Part shown: positions 47,801-56,178 of the stretch, one piece after another
Layout of the letters: each line of letters starts with the position of its first letter
How positions within the stretch are numbered: the first letter of the stretch is position 1
Source of the DNA: Candidatus Thiodiazotropha endoloripes
GTDB lineage: Bacteria > Pseudomonadota > Gammaproteobacteria > Chromatiales > Chromatiaceae
DNA length: 64,000 nucleotides
Assembly: GCF_001708965.1 (NCBI RefSeq)
Contig: NZ_LVJW01000003.1
Coordinates: 372,001-436,000, forward strand
Direction: 5' to 3'
The notes under the pieces: model-generated
What the model saw: only the letters and a program-made list of their open reading frames with translations
Databases searched by the model: none
What the model was told of the DNA's origin: nothing
Made by a program: the position numbers and the translations under genes

Positions 47801-47992
47801 CCAATGGCAGTGGGCTTTCCCAGCTACTCACTGGTCTGGGGCACCATGGCATCGACCTTCGTTACCGGGCTCGCCGCCGCCACGGCTTTGACCCTGTTTA
47901 TCATTCCGGTGCTGTGGGATCTGCTAATGGGGCTGCAGCAGAGAATTGCGAGACGCAGAGCGAACAGGGATCTCTCTTCAGAAAGTTATTAA
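44831..47992 (+). CDS. RND-family efflux permease
   Basis: 1053 residues, the usual RND length. Twelve membrane helices in two sets of TM1 and TM2-6; the first starts LVAFSLKQRVFYNLMFVVLI. The proton-relay segment of TM4 is VTGIVVDDAIVVTENIYRH, with the paired Asp residues, and the porter motif GPSNVSLDEI and the C-terminal VGVAGVVVNDALVLIDFINK are in place. It resembles AcrB/MexB-like but closer to the multidrug/metal-neutral MdtB-like group, so the substrate (drugs, lipids, other hydrophobic compounds) is unknown. It works with the upstream adaptor. Confidence 0.92.
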   Translation: MRDLVAFSLKQRVFYNLMFVVLIVVGFITLFALPAERYPNFGFGEVIISTVYPGASPVEVESLVTRKIEDALEQVDDVEWINSTSFSGRSNIRVKFIDDSDYDALFNEVRFEVLNVISELPQGVDPPQLLNAKVQDWLPVIAVNLLGDHNNRALALMGEEIKTRILKVPEVQQVEFSGKQTQEFHIYLDAQKLRELGVSFDQVAQALIGANHTIPAGKYTNDSGEFLVKMDERFNNLEQVQSTVVRRDADGSLVKVSDLASRIGMDYRDPIVIASVNGKPSLGLKIIKSEKGNAMKIRDQVVAVVEEFRPTLKAQGVELVLTQDSTVYIKDGLSTLGMNMLVGISLVSLIIWYFMGVRNAGLVTIGIPFAFMITMLIMYLTGNSLNEITLFSFVLVTGIVVDDAIVVTENIYRHVQEGNPLRDAIINGTSEVALPVISATMTTVAAFLPMLIMTGSTGQFFALVPKAVTFAIVASLIECLLILPIHYLDFGPRSQNAVKLLERDNAMMRVARRFTDWLLNLTMHNRLLSVFIVSVLFVVSVAIIGLSASGKVPLIRIQFFPDDYKIYYVDVVGPSNVSLDEIDSRVKQIAQTVMEDGPGMASAASGLAGMYFNEDYEPIYGNNHGSVIVTMPSAKQQTFDDPLAHLQRMRDKLKPIYEKDGYHLHVHPQNDGPPSGKDINVRVVGANVEAVSALSAELLKFMQASEEIGPNLLDLKDDRGVPKRVFRLQVDQQLVAEYGLDNSQVAQLAASVLDGRYLGKYRHIDEEVDIKLRIDPGALREPENALYIPVIEDAGRPVYLSDLVEVKAYNESGEIKRYQGQRAISLKADIREGAPTSTPAVVEAVRRYYETIREDYPGATVTFGGEHEDTQRSFQSLAYAFIIAVLVMYVILATQFQSYLQPLIILSAVVFALIGVVFGKLITQSLFTVNSFIAVIGVAGVVVNDALVLIDFINKRYRSGMTRREAITEGVHIRLRPILLTTLTTTLGLLPMAVGFPSYSLVWGTMASTFVTGLAAATALTLFIIPVLWDLLMGLQQRIARRRANRDLSSESY

Positions 47993-48071
47993 TCTCCTGG
48001 GTTGGCCTGTTAAGCGTGAGCCAATTGGATTATTGTAAGCAGCTCACTGCAATTTCAGCTTTTCCTGCTTT

Positions 48072-48752
48072 ATGAAACTACTTGCCATAGAAACCGCAAC
48101 AGAGGCCTGTTCTGCCGCTCTGCTTATCGATGATCAGATCGAGCTTCGTTATGAGATCAAACCGAGAGGCCACAGTGAGCTGATCCTCAGCATGATGGAT
48201 GGGTTGCTGGGCGAGGCTGGCTTGTCCGCCAATCAGCTCGATGCGATGGCGTTCGGACGGGGACCAGGCTCATTCACCGGTGTGCGGATTGCTACCGGGG
48301 TGATCCAGGGGGCGGCTTTCGCAGCCGACCTGCCGGTGGTTCCGGTCTCCACCCTGGCAGCGCTGGCCCAGCGGGCCTATCGGGAAAAGGGCGAACCGAA
48401 CCTGCTGACAGCCTTTGATGCCAGAATGGGGGAGCTCTACTGGGCTGGTTATCGGGTCGACAGTAACGATATTGTACGGCTGGTTCTGGATGAGCAGGTG
48501 GCCAATGCGCAACAGGTTCATCTGCCTCTGGACGAGGAGTGGTATGGGGTGGGTTCAGGCTGGAGTGTCTATGCTCCCCAACTGGGTGAGCGGCTTGGAG
48601 AGTCACTGCTCGGTTACAAAGCGGACCTCTACTGCAGTGCCCGGGATGTGGCTACCCTGGCGGCAGTTGATTTCGAGTCTGGTCTGGCGGTGCCAGCGGA
48701 AAGGGCGCTGCCCGTCTATCTGCGCAATGATGTGGCGCATAAGAAGCGTTAA
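48072..48752 (+). CDS. tsaB: tRNA threonylcarbamoyladenosine biosynthesis protein TsaB
   Basis: 226 residues of the Gcp/YeaZ fold. The start is KLLAIETATEACSAALLIDD; GRGPGSFTGVRIATGVIQGA is the family motif. TsaB forms a complex with TsaD and TsaE, scaffolding synthesis of N6-threonylcarbamoyladenosine at position 37 of ANN-decoding tRNAs. The junction motif GGCCTGTTAA lies upstream at 48004-48013. Confidence 0.95.
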   Translation: MKLLAIETATEACSAALLIDDQIELRYEIKPRGHSELILSMMDGLLGEAGLSANQLDAMAFGRGPGSFTGVRIATGVIQGAAFAADLPVVPVSTLAALAQRAYREKGEPNLLTAFDARMGELYWAGYRVDSNDIVRLVLDEQVANAQQVHLPLDEEWYGVGSGWSVYAPQLGERLGESLLGYKADLYCSARDVATLAAVDFESGLAVPAERALPVYLRNDVAHKKR

Positions 48753-48835
48753 GTCAGCTATTGGCGTCCATTTGCGGCTTGAAAAACCCGTCATCCAAGA
48801 CAAATATCTAACAACCATTCGCGGGCTGACATCGC

Positions 48836-49375
48836 TTACAGACCAAATCCGATACCAATACTGCCGTAGCTGCTGCCGCCACTGCTGGCGCCGAAGCCGA
48901 AACGGATGCGGGGTTTGCTCCGGGACTCCCGTTGCTTCGGCCAGAGGGCGAGCTGCTCACAAAGCATCACCGGGAACTCATACTCTGCTTCACCGACCAG
49001 ATCTTTACGAATCGTTGATATCCGGCCTGTGGCGGTAACCATTCGTCCTGAAGCGTAGTCAGCGGCTTCCAGATAGCCTGGTTGACTGGCAATAAAGCGT
49101 CCGATGGAGGCCGATTCCCTCATCGGTCGCCCCTCTTCATCCAGTGGATAGGCGAGGATCTCCACTTCGCTCGACTGAGCAAGATTGGTTATGCCAATCA
49201 CCACGCCACCCCATTGCATGGGCTGATTTGGAAGTGTTGAAGCTGTAGCTGTCTGCTTTGGGGAGAGGCTGCGGTCTGCTGGAGTAATCACCGGATTGCT
49301 GCTGCAGCCGAAGAGGTTGAGCAGCAGGCTGATCAAGCCGACGAGCAGGAAGTTCTCTCTCATGGATTCAAGCAT
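48836..49375 (-). CDS. Slp-family outer membrane lipoprotein (copy 1)
   Basis: 179 residues. Lipobox LFGC|SSNP; then the Slp domain with QWGGVVIGITNLAQSSEVEI (about 50-70), EVLAYPLDEEGRPMRE and RFIASQPGYLEAADYASGR, and a glycine/serine-rich tail (GASSGGSSYGSIGIG). Slp proteins are carbon-starvation or stationary-phase-induced outer membrane lipoproteins in E. coli with unclear role. It is 8 bp downstream of a second Slp gene and clearly a paralogue. Start at 49375 or an ATG 12 bp further in. Confidence 0.88.
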   Translation of the reverse strand: MLESMRENFLLVGLISLLLNLFGCSSNPVITPADRSLSPKQTATASTLPNQPMQWGGVVIGITNLAQSSEVEILAYPLDEEGRPMRESASIGRFIASQPGYLEAADYASGRMVTATGRISTIRKDLVGEAEYEFPVMLCEQLALWPKQRESRSKPRIRFGFGASSGGSSYGSIGIGFGL

Positions 49376-49383
49376 GATTCAGG

Positions 49384-49923
49384 CTACCAATAGATTGGGT
49401 GTCTTCGCCAATATGGGTAGTAAAAGGGATCGTAGAAAGGATCGTAGTAGTATCGGTGTTGATAGGCCGGGTCGATCTGTTTGGGCCACAGATGGTAGCT
49501 CCGCACCTTTACCTGGGGGTAGCTGTAGGGGTATTCACCGACGGGTTTCTCGACGACCTCTTGAAGTCGTCCCTCCACTGTGATCAGGCGCTCTTTGGGA
49601 AAATCCTCAGGCTCCAGAAAGCCTTCTATGCGGGCGATGAAACGTCCCCGGCTCTTTTTGCTGTCGAGCGGTTTACCAGACTTGCTCAAGCGGTGGGACA
49701 GAATCTCGATATGGGTCTCATCCGCCAGATTTTCCACCGAGATGATCTCACCTCCCCAGCGTACGCGGCTGCCGATGAATGGCTCTGCGTCCTGCTGCAC
49801 CTCATCAACACGGATGTCGCCGTCAACAGGGGTGCGAATGGCAAGTGGGATCTTTGATGCGCAACTGCTTATGATCAGGCTGCTGACAACAATGAGAAGG
49901 ATATGTCTGCTTTGTCTGTTCAT
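49384..49923 (-). CDS. Slp-family outer membrane lipoprotein (copy 2)
   Basis: 179 residues from the ATG at 49923, giving the lipobox LIISSC|ASK. The domain matches copy 1: RVRWGGEIISVENLADETHI, EILSHRLSKSGKPLDSK, RGRFIARIEGFLEPEDFP. The tail is rich in Tyr (QHRYYYDPFYDPFYYPYW), unlike copy 1. It precedes copy 1 in the same direction, pointing to a tandem duplication and one transcript. A longer frame to 49953 lacks a better start. Confidence 0.87.
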   Translation of the reverse strand: MNRQSRHILLIVVSSLIISSCASKIPLAIRTPVDGDIRVDEVQQDAEPFIGSRVRWGGEIISVENLADETHIEILSHRLSKSGKPLDSKKSRGRFIARIEGFLEPEDFPKERLITVEGRLQEVVEKPVGEYPYSYPQVKVRSYHLWPKQIDPAYQHRYYYDPFYDPFYYPYWRRHPIYW

Positions 49924-50014
49924 GTTTCCCGAGACTTCCGCTGCAATTCCCAACTGTTGGACTGTCAGGTCTTCGGTAAATTCCCTGAAACCGGCTTAAC
50001 CCACGCCGGTGAGG

Positions 50015-51016
50015 TTACTCCACGATGCGCTCTTTTTTCGCCTCTTCCTGATAATAGTAGTCATATTTCCGATGCATATGGTTGGTGAAGCTCCAGGCTT
50101 CGTTGTAGGAGAGACCACTGTTTTTGGGGATGATGACCTTCACATAGAGGTTATTGTGCTGTTTTTTCAGGACGGCGAGATTCTGTTCCAGCTTACTGCG
50201 TGAAATGGACTTGAAACGGCTGTCCTGCGGTCCCTTATACTCGATTCGGGTCTGCTTGCCCTTTTTGGTGTAGCGCACTTCAACCAGGGTTTTACCCTTC
50301 GCGGTGCGCGCCGGACGCAGCAGTTTGTTGTACTGGATCTTAAGATCGGAATAGTCCTCTTTCAGGTCGCTCAGCTGTTCGTCCCGCTCCTGATTGAGGG
50401 CCAGGACTTTCAGCAGCTCTTCGTCCTTGCTCGACAGGGTGATGCGCAACTGCTCCAGATCCTGCAGGGTTTCGGTCTGACGAATGTTAGCCTGGTCCAG
50501 ATCGGTGGTTAGGGTCTGGATATTCTGATTCGCTTCGCTGATCTGATTGCGCAGTCTTTCACCCTCCTGGCTAAGTCGGGTGATCTGGGTGTTGAGCAGG
50601 GTACGTTCGCTGGTGAGGGTGTTGACCCGGCTGTTGAGCTCATCCCGCTCCCGATTCAGCTGGCTGATCTGGAATCGCTGACTTGAGATCGCCGCCTCCT
50701 GCTCTTCGGATCGTTCCTGTAGTTGCATCATCTGCATGCGCAACATGGTCAGTTCATGCTCCCGTGCGATCAGCCGTTCCTCCAGGGTCTCATTCTCTTC
50801 ACCCGTACTTCTGACCAGTTCCATCGCCTGCTGCTCCGCCTCCATGGTGGCGCGGAGTTGGGAGAGCAACTCCATATTACGCAGTAACAGAATCACCATC
50901 GCAAGCATGAAGATCATCACGATCACGGTCATGATGTCGGTGAACGAGGGCCAGAAGCTGTCATCCCCCTGGGTGCCCTGGCTGTTGAGCCGTAGATCGA
51001 TGAAACTATCGTCCAT
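50015..51016 (-). CDS. MotB/TolR-like single-span protein with long coiled coil
   Basis: About 333 residues (start at 51016, or the ATG at 51025 that overlaps the upstream stop). One N-terminal membrane helix follows WPSFTDIMTVIVMIFMLAM; the Asp (30 in the longer form) is at the place of the proton-carrying aspartate of MotB, TolR and ExbD. A continuous coiled coil runs from about 50 to 240, and about 90 residues of basic and aromatic sequence close it (LYVKVIIPKNSGLSYNEAWS, HRKYDYYYQEE). A peptidoglycan-binding OmpA domain is absent. It is the partner of the next gene in an ExbB/MotA-type complex. It resembles ZorB-like proteins; effector genes of Zorya are not seen nearby. Confidence 0.8.
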   Translation of the reverse strand: MDDSFIDLRLNSQGTQGDDSFWPSFTDIMTVIVMIFMLAMVILLLRNMELLSQLRATMEAEQQAMELVRSTGEENETLEERLIAREHELTMLRMQMMQLQERSEEQEAAISSQRFQISQLNRERDELNSRVNTLTSERTLLNTQITRLSQEGERLRNQISEANQNIQTLTTDLDQANIRQTETLQDLEQLRITLSSKDEELLKVLALNQERDEQLSDLKEDYSDLKIQYNKLLRPARTAKGKTLVEVRYTKKGKQTRIEYKGPQDSRFKSISRSKLEQNLAVLKKQHNNLYVKVIIPKNSGLSYNEAWSFTNHMHRKYDYYYQEEAKKERIVE

Positions 51017-51021
51017 ACGAA

Positions 51022-52032
51022 TCAATCATCCTCGTGCAGGCGGAAGCCTAGCTTCAGAACATGTTTGATCTCTGACAGATCATTGTGCAGCGCTTCGTTT
51101 TTCTCCTCCACGTTTTCCAGGGAGTCGAGCAGACGTTTCTCGATATTCTCGAACGCCTCCTGGGAGTTGCTCATCTGACTCACCAGCTTCTGCAGTGAGC
51201 GGACCAGGCCGGTGAACTCATACAGGGCGCTGTCGGTCTGAACTTGAAATCTGGGGATCAGCTCGTTCACCGTGACCTGTTCAATGCCACTGATCAGATT
51301 GGTCTGTACATCACTCAGCTTGAGGTGGAAATAGCCGAAAAATATGAAGCATACAATTGCGGTAATGGTGGTCGAGAGGGCGGTGGACATACCATGCACC
51401 ACCATCCCCATGCCGCCTACGTTGATCGAGGTTTCGAGCAGGTCCGAGGCGCCGATCAAAGCAATCGAGAGAGAGACGATGGTGCCGAAAACGCCGGTCA
51501 GGATGAGGATGTTGTTGATGAATTTTGGCAGACTGTTACGGGTGCTTTCACTGGCTACCAAGGTCGAGGCGAGGGAGCCGTGATTGATCGGGCAGTTCGC
51601 TTTGTGCAATCCCTGCATGGTACGGAAACGGTTGGCGATGATGGCTCTTTTGTGAATCCGTTTCAGTGGATCGCTCTCGCCCTCACGCAGATTGCGCAAA
51701 AACAGCAGCAGCGCATTCTCTTCCGAGGCATAGTGGAGAAAGATCGTGATCATGCGCAGGATGCCGATGGTGAACAGGCCGACAATGGTGCCATTGATGA
51801 TCAGACCTGTACTGGTGAGCTGGTCGCGGAAATAGACATCATTGATGAACTCGAATTTCCAAACCATCAGTGCCGCGATCACTGCGAACAGTAGAATCAT
51901 CCTGATCAGGATGTTACGGCTGAAGTTTCGGCGTAGCTGTATGCTTCCCAAAGCGATACTCCCGGCGTGATACTGAATAGATCCTACAGTGTAACTCAGT
52001 AGCCGTGTTTCATGGAATAAATCCTGATACAT
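51022..52032 (-). CDS. MotA/TolQ/ExbB-like proton-channel protein
   Basis: 336 residues. Membrane segments near 41-59, 77-98, 171-195 and 217-236; the last two form the channel part, with GVFGTIVSLSIALIGASDLL (about 180-199) and ALSTTITAIVCFIFFGYF (about 218-235), the pattern of MotA/TolQ/ExbB TM3 and TM4. C-terminal coiled coil (ENIEKRLLDSLENVEEKNEAL) continues to residue 336. It precedes the MotB-like gene with overlapping start and stop. A TTG at 51951, with GGGAG 7 nt upstream, would give a shorter N-terminus and is also plausible. No tol, exb or flagellar gene is adjacent. Confidence 0.82.
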   Translation of the reverse strand: MYQDLFHETRLLSYTVGSIQYHAGSIALGSIQLRRNFSRNILIRMILLFAVIAALMVWKFEFINDVYFRDQLTSTGLIINGTIVGLFTIGILRMITIFLHYASEENALLLFLRNLREGESDPLKRIHKRAIIANRFRTMQGLHKANCPINHGSLASTLVASESTRNSLPKFINNILILTGVFGTIVSLSIALIGASDLLETSINVGGMGMVVHGMSTALSTTITAIVCFIFFGYFHLKLSDVQTNLISGIEQVTVNELIPRFQVQTDSALYEFTGLVRSLQKLVSQMSNSQEAFENIEKRLLDSLENVEEKNEALHNDLSEIKHVLKLGFRLHEDD

Positions 52033-52105
52033 TGCTATGCAAATTTATGAAATTGCAGTCAGGAACAGTGGTAATGCCTGGTCCGTTTGAAACAGGGTAG
52101 CTTGA

Positions 52106-53362
52106 ATGTTGCAACACACAACGCCAACGGAAGCCCGAGAGGCACTGTTGAGAATCTATCAGAAGGGATTGAGCCGGGTGGAAGGACGGGGGGCCGTTGC
52201 CGACTGGCTGCAGCAGTATCCACTCACAACACCGGTGAGAATGGTTGCCATCGGTAAGGCTGCCCAGTCGATGGCGATGGGAGCCCGGGAACAGTTGGGC
52301 GATGCCATTCAGCAGGGATTGGTGGTCTCGAAATATGGTCACATCGATCATCGCTATTGCCGGCAACAGGGCTGGCGCACACTGGAATCGGCCCATCCGG
52401 TACCGGACGCAGCCAGTTTTGAAGCCGGGGATGCCTTGCTGGAGTTGCTCAATGAGCCTACATCAACCCCGCTGCTGGTATTGATCTCTGGAGGCGCATC
52501 CAGTCTGGTCGAGGTACCGATCGAGGGGGTGGATCTGGCGTTTCTGGTAAGGACCAATGAGTGGCTGCTGGGTAGTGGTCTGGATATCGTCTCCATGAAC
52601 TGGGTACGCAAGGGCCTCTCCCGAATCAAAGGGGGTGGGCTGTTGAACTGGCTGCATGGCAGGAAGACCACCCTGTTGGCGATCTCAGATGTGCCCGGTG
52701 ATATCCCCGCTGCGATCGGTTCCGGTCTGCTCACCCCGGAACCCCAACTTCAACAACGACTTGAGACGCTGACGTTGCCACACTGGCTGAGTGAAAAGCT
52801 GATGGCCGGGGCTCAACAGCGGGTTGTCAGGGTTCCCCAGGATGAGGTTCCACCGCTGCAGATCGTGGCCAATCTCGATGCGGCCAAATCTGCTGCGGCC
52901 GAGGAGGCTGAAGCCATGGGTTTTGCCGTCAGTCTGCGTGCTGAGTTTCTTGATGGGGAGGCGGAAGATACCGGGCGTAAATTGGCAGATCAGGTGATCA
53001 AAGGCCCTCCGGGCATTACCATCTGGGGTGGCGAGACCCGGGTCAATCTGCCTTCGCAACCGGGAAGAGGTGGCCGTAACCAGCATCTGGCACTGGCCGC
53101 TGCGGAAGTGTTGGCAGGGGTGGATGGTTGTCTGCTGCTCTCGGCCGGTACAGATGGTACCGACGGACCAACAGATGATGCGGGTGCACTGGTGGATGGC
53201 GCTACCCTGAAGCGGGTCGATGGTTTGGGGTTCAATGCCGGACAATCCCTCACCGCGGCGGATGCGGGTACACTGCTGGAGGCGAGTGGCGACCTGATCA
53301 CTACCGGTCCCACCGGCACCAATGTGATGGATCTGGTGGTTGGTTTGAAATATGAACTCTGA
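52106..53362 (+). CDS. Glycerate 2-kinase, MOFRL family
   Basis: 418 residues of the glycerate kinase type II (GckA/TtuD, DUF4147 plus MOFRL) family. N-terminal ATP/substrate domain has MVAIGKAAQSMAMGARE and ESAHPVPDAASFEAGDALLE; the MOFRL C-terminal domain has GTDGTDGPTDDAGALVDGAT and the catalytic lysine around SNDPG-like turn. It phosphorylates glycerate to 2-phosphoglycerate, feeding glycolysis/gluconeogenesis, for example from the photorespiratory or tartronate routes. It overlaps the next gene by 11 bp. Confidence 0.88.
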   Translation: MLQHTTPTEAREALLRIYQKGLSRVEGRGAVADWLQQYPLTTPVRMVAIGKAAQSMAMGAREQLGDAIQQGLVVSKYGHIDHRYCRQQGWRTLESAHPVPDAASFEAGDALLELLNEPTSTPLLVLISGGASSLVEVPIEGVDLAFLVRTNEWLLGSGLDIVSMNWVRKGLSRIKGGGLLNWLHGRKTTLLAISDVPGDIPAAIGSGLLTPEPQLQQRLETLTLPHWLSEKLMAGAQQRVVRVPQDEVPPLQIVANLDAAKSAAAEEAEAMGFAVSLRAEFLDGEAEDTGRKLADQVIKGPPGITIWGGETRVNLPSQPGRGGRNQHLALAAAEVLAGVDGCLLLSAGTDGTDGPTDDAGALVDGATLKRVDGLGFNAGQSLTAADAGTLLEASGDLITTGPTGTNVMDLVVGLKYEL

Positions 53363-54167
53363 GAAATCCCTCTATCAGGCTGCCAGAGCCTGTCTGCTGT
53401 GTGATGCGGTGGATGAGAAAATGGCGATGAGCGGAGCGATCGCTGAAGCCTGGTCCAGGGGTGAACTCACTCTCACGGGTTGGTCCGATGCGGCGAAGAT
53501 TACTCGGGCAGGGCATCCACAACGGCCGGTTCTGGTACATCCGAGTAAATTGCCCCGGCGCCGGATGGGCAGTGAAGCGGGGCGTCTGGCGTTGATTCAT
53601 GCAATTGCCCACATCGAATTCAATGCGGTCAATCTGGCCTGGGATGCGGTGCAGCGGTTTGACGGTATGCCCGCTGATTTTTACACGGACTGGATCCAGG
53701 TGGCGGTGGAGGAGGTTGAACATTTCCAGCTGCTACAAGCACGCTTGAGCGCGGCCGGGGTGGCCTATGGGGATTATCCGGCACACAACGGTCTATGGGA
53801 GATGGCACAACGAACAGCCCATGATCCACTGGTGCGTATGGCATTGGTGCCGCGCATGCTGGAAGCCCGAGGGCTTGATGTGACACCGGGTATCATGGAG
53901 CGTTTCCGGGAGATCGACGATCATGAGACGGTGGCTGCACTGGAAGTGATCCTGCGTGAGGAGGTGGGGCATGTACAGTTTGGCAGTCGCTGGTTCAACT
54001 ATCTCTGCGAACAGCGTGGTTTGTCACCCGAAGAGACCTATTTCGATCTGTTGGAGAGTTTTCTCAACGGTGAGATCCGTTGTCCCCTGCATCATCAGGC
54101 TCGGCGTGAGGCGGGATTCAGTCAGTCCGAGCTGGAACGTCTGGAGGCACTATGCAAAAGGGTATGA
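53352..54167 (+). CDS. DUF455 ferritin-like protein
   Basis: 271 residues. A helical ferritin-like domain is shown by acidic/histidine residues in IHAIAHIEFNAVNLAWDAV, AVEEVEHFQLLQARL and ILREEVGHVQFGS, which look like two ExxH-type metal motifs for a dinuclear iron site. The family (DUF455) is related to MiaE-type tRNA hydroxylases, but biochemical role is unsettled. It overlaps the glycerate kinase gene by 11 bp and the following gene by a few bases, so translation is coupled. Confidence 0.85.
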   Translation: MNSEKSLYQAARACLLCDAVDEKMAMSGAIAEAWSRGELTLTGWSDAAKITRAGHPQRPVLVHPSKLPRRRMGSEAGRLALIHAIAHIEFNAVNLAWDAVQRFDGMPADFYTDWIQVAVEEVEHFQLLQARLSAAGVAYGDYPAHNGLWEMAQRTAHDPLVRMALVPRMLEARGLDVTPGIMERFREIDDHETVAALEVILREEVGHVQFGSRWFNYLCEQRGLSPEETYFDLLESFLNGEIRCPLHHQARREAGFSQSELERLEALCKRV

Positions 54168-54856
54168 GAATGCCGCTATTAATTCTGGCCTGTCTGCTGC
54201 AAAGCAGTACGCTGCTGGCGCAGAGCCTGCAGGTCCAACGGCTGCAGTATGAGGTCTCGGAAGCGGGTCAGGCTCCCTATCTCAGCCGCATGCTGGTGAC
54301 AAAGCAAATGGTGCGTATTGACCAGGGGAGTGACAGCGCCGATTTCATCCTGTTCGATCGCGCTCAACAGGTGATCTACAGTGTCGATAGTGAAGAGCGT
54401 ACTGTTCTGGTGATCAAGCCCAAACCGGTCGACCAATCCGATACCCGGTTGCCCGAAATCAAGGTCCTGGCAAAGGATGCGGGTGAGGCGCCGTTGGTCG
54501 CGGGTCGTAAAGCGCAACACTGGGCGCTACTGGTCAATGGCCAGCCTTGTCAGGAGGCGATGGTGTTACCGGAGATGATGGCGATGAGTGTGGCAGCTCA
54601 GGGTGAATATCTGGGGTTGCTGGCCGAACAGCATAAAATCAGCCTTTCTGGGGTACCCATGGCCTATCGGGATGTCTGCGCCGATGCAATTCAGGTCTAT
54701 GCCCCGGATGCACTCCTGGGGAAAGGATTGCCGTTACGCTTGTGGGATATCAATGGAAATCAGCAGGCTCTGACCGACTATAGCGAATCGGAAACGGTTG
54801 ATGCGGATCTGTTTACCCTGCCGGAGGCGTTTACTCGGAGGCCCATGCCTCAATGA
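54152..54856 (+). CDS. Exported hypothetical protein with signal peptide
   Basis: 234 residues. Signal peptide around MPLLILACLLQSSTLLAQS; the mature protein is hydrophilic with YEVSEAGQAPYLSRMLVTKQ and VDQSDTRLPEIKVLAKDAGE and no membrane helices. Two cysteines (GQPCQEAM, YRDVCADA) could form a disulfide. It is probably periplasmic. Start at 54152 has GGAGG 4 nt upstream; ATGs at 54164 and 54170 also precede the signal. No family recognised. Confidence 0.68.
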   Translation: MQKGMRMPLLILACLLQSSTLLAQSLQVQRLQYEVSEAGQAPYLSRMLVTKQMVRIDQGSDSADFILFDRAQQVIYSVDSEERTVLVIKPKPVDQSDTRLPEIKVLAKDAGEAPLVAGRKAQHWALLVNGQPCQEAMVLPEMMAMSVAAQGEYLGLLAEQHKISLSGVPMAYRDVCADAIQVYAPDALLGKGLPLRLWDINGNQQALTDYSESETVDADLFTLPEAFTRRPMPQ

Positions 54857-54867
54857 GTGGAATGCGG

Positions 54868-55629
54868 TTAATCAACTCCTTCTGTGGAGATTAATAGATC
54901 TCGGAGAGTGATGGTTTCGCGAGTGACACCATCCTCTGTCGCGCACAGGATCTCGGCATGATCTCCATGCCATTCACCCAGTACATGACGGGTGACTGTG
55001 TGATTGTCGAGGGTGAAATGATGGTCAGCCGGTCTGTGGGTATGGCCATGAATCAGCCTTTGCGCCTGATGCTGTTGCAGGGTGTACTCAACGGCTTGCT
55101 GATTTACATCCATGATATCGTCGGATTTTTGAGCATTCGCCTCGCCGCTTTTTGCCCGGTACTCCTGGGCAACGGCAATACGCTGATCGAGGGTCAGTGA
55201 GAGAAAATGGCTGGCGAAATCGGCCGAGCGGATCTGTTTGCGAAATGCCTGATACTCACGGTCATCGGTACATAACAGATCACCATGCATCAGCAGTGTG
55301 GGTGTACCATACAGATCGATCAAACAGGGGTCGGTGATCAGTTGCGCGCCGCTGGCTTTGCAGAAATCCTGTCCAATCAGAAAATCCCGATTGCCGTGCA
55401 TTACCTTCAGCTCAGTGCCGCTCTCATTGAGCTGTCGCAGTGCCTGCCTGACCTCCACGGCAATCGATTGCTTGTCATCATCACCCAGCCAGGCATCGAA
55501 CAGATCACCAAGAATATAGAGTGTGTGGGCTGTGGTTGCCCGGAATCTCAGAAAGTTCAGAAACAGCTGCAACCTGTCTGCCCCTTCGGCAGACAGGTGC
55601 AGGTCCGAAATAAAAAGCTGTTGGGTCAC
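54868..55629 (-). CDS. lpxH: UDP-2,3-diacylglucosamine diphosphatase LpxH
   Basis: 253 residues of the calcineurin-like phosphoesterase superfamily. Metal ligands: [28 protein letters not shown], and [11 protein letters not shown]. It hydrolyses UDP-2,3-diacylglucosamine to lipid X in lipid A biosynthesis. The start is GTG, overlapping the TGA of the ppiB-type gene (GTGA), so the pair is coupled; ppiB-lpxH is a common gammaproteobacterial order. Confidence 0.94.
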   Translation of the reverse strand: MTQQLFISDLHLSAEGADRLQLFLNFLRFRATTAHTLYILGDLFDAWLGDDDKQSIAVEVRQALRQLNESGTELKVMHGNRDFLIGQDFCKASGAQLITDPCLIDLYGTPTLLMHGDLLCTDDREYQAFRKQIRSADFASHFLSLTLDQRIAVAQEYRAKSGEANAQKSDDIMDVNQQAVEYTLQQHQAQRLIHGHTHRPADHHFTLDNHTVTRHVLGEWHGDHAEILCATEDGVTRETITLRDLLISTEGVD

Positions 55630-56114
55630 TCGGTGACTTCAGCCTTCTCGATGACGATGTCATCCACCGGTACATCCTGATGTCCGGACTGGGTGGTTGT
55701 ATCCACCCCTTTGATCTGATTGATCAGATCCATACCGGCTATAACTTTACCGAATACACAATATCCCCAGCCATCCTGTCCCGGATAGTCGAGAAACTTG
55801 TTGTTTGCCACGTTGATAAAGAACTGCGCGGTAGCCGAATGAGGTTCCATGGTTCTGGCCATGGCAATGGTACCCACTTCATTCGACAGGCCGTTTTTAG
55901 CCTCGTTCTCAATTGGATCTCTGGTATCCTTCTGGATCATGCCCGGCAGAAAGCCGCCACCCTGAATCATGAAGTTATCGATTACCCGATGAAAGATGGT
56001 GCCGTCGAAGAAGCCATCCTCTACATATTGTTTGAAGTTCTCACAGGTTTTCGGGGCTTTCTCCTCATCGAGCTCGATCTGGATGGGGCCTAGATTGGTT
56101 GTCATTGTAATCAT
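55626..56114 (-). CDS. ppiB: Cytoplasmic cyclophilin-type peptidyl-prolyl isomerase PpiB
   Basis: 162 residues, cyclophilin fold, no signal peptide. Motifs: [16 protein letters not shown] and the [12 protein letters not shown] catalytic/ligand segment, and W in [10 protein letters not shown]. It speeds proline isomerisation during folding. It is coupled to lpxH downstream and has a second, exported cyclophilin gene upstream. Confidence 0.93.
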   Translation of the reverse strand: MITMTTNLGPIQIELDEEKAPKTCENFKQYVEDGFFDGTIFHRVIDNFMIQGGGFLPGMIQKDTRDPIENEAKNGLSNEVGTIAMARTMEPHSATAQFFINVANNKFLDYPGQDGWGYCVFGKVIAGMDLINQIKGVDTTTQSGHQDVPVDDIVIEKAEVTE

Positions 56115-56178
56115 CAGTTTTCCTATCAGTTTTATTGTTAAGGCGTGTTCTCAGGCTCTGGATCAGAGGCACATCGAT

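Noticed and set aside
50015-52032. Zorya anti-phage system
   Set aside because: The two genes resemble ZorA/ZorB in layout, but no ZorC, ZorD or ZorE gene lies within several kilobases on either side.
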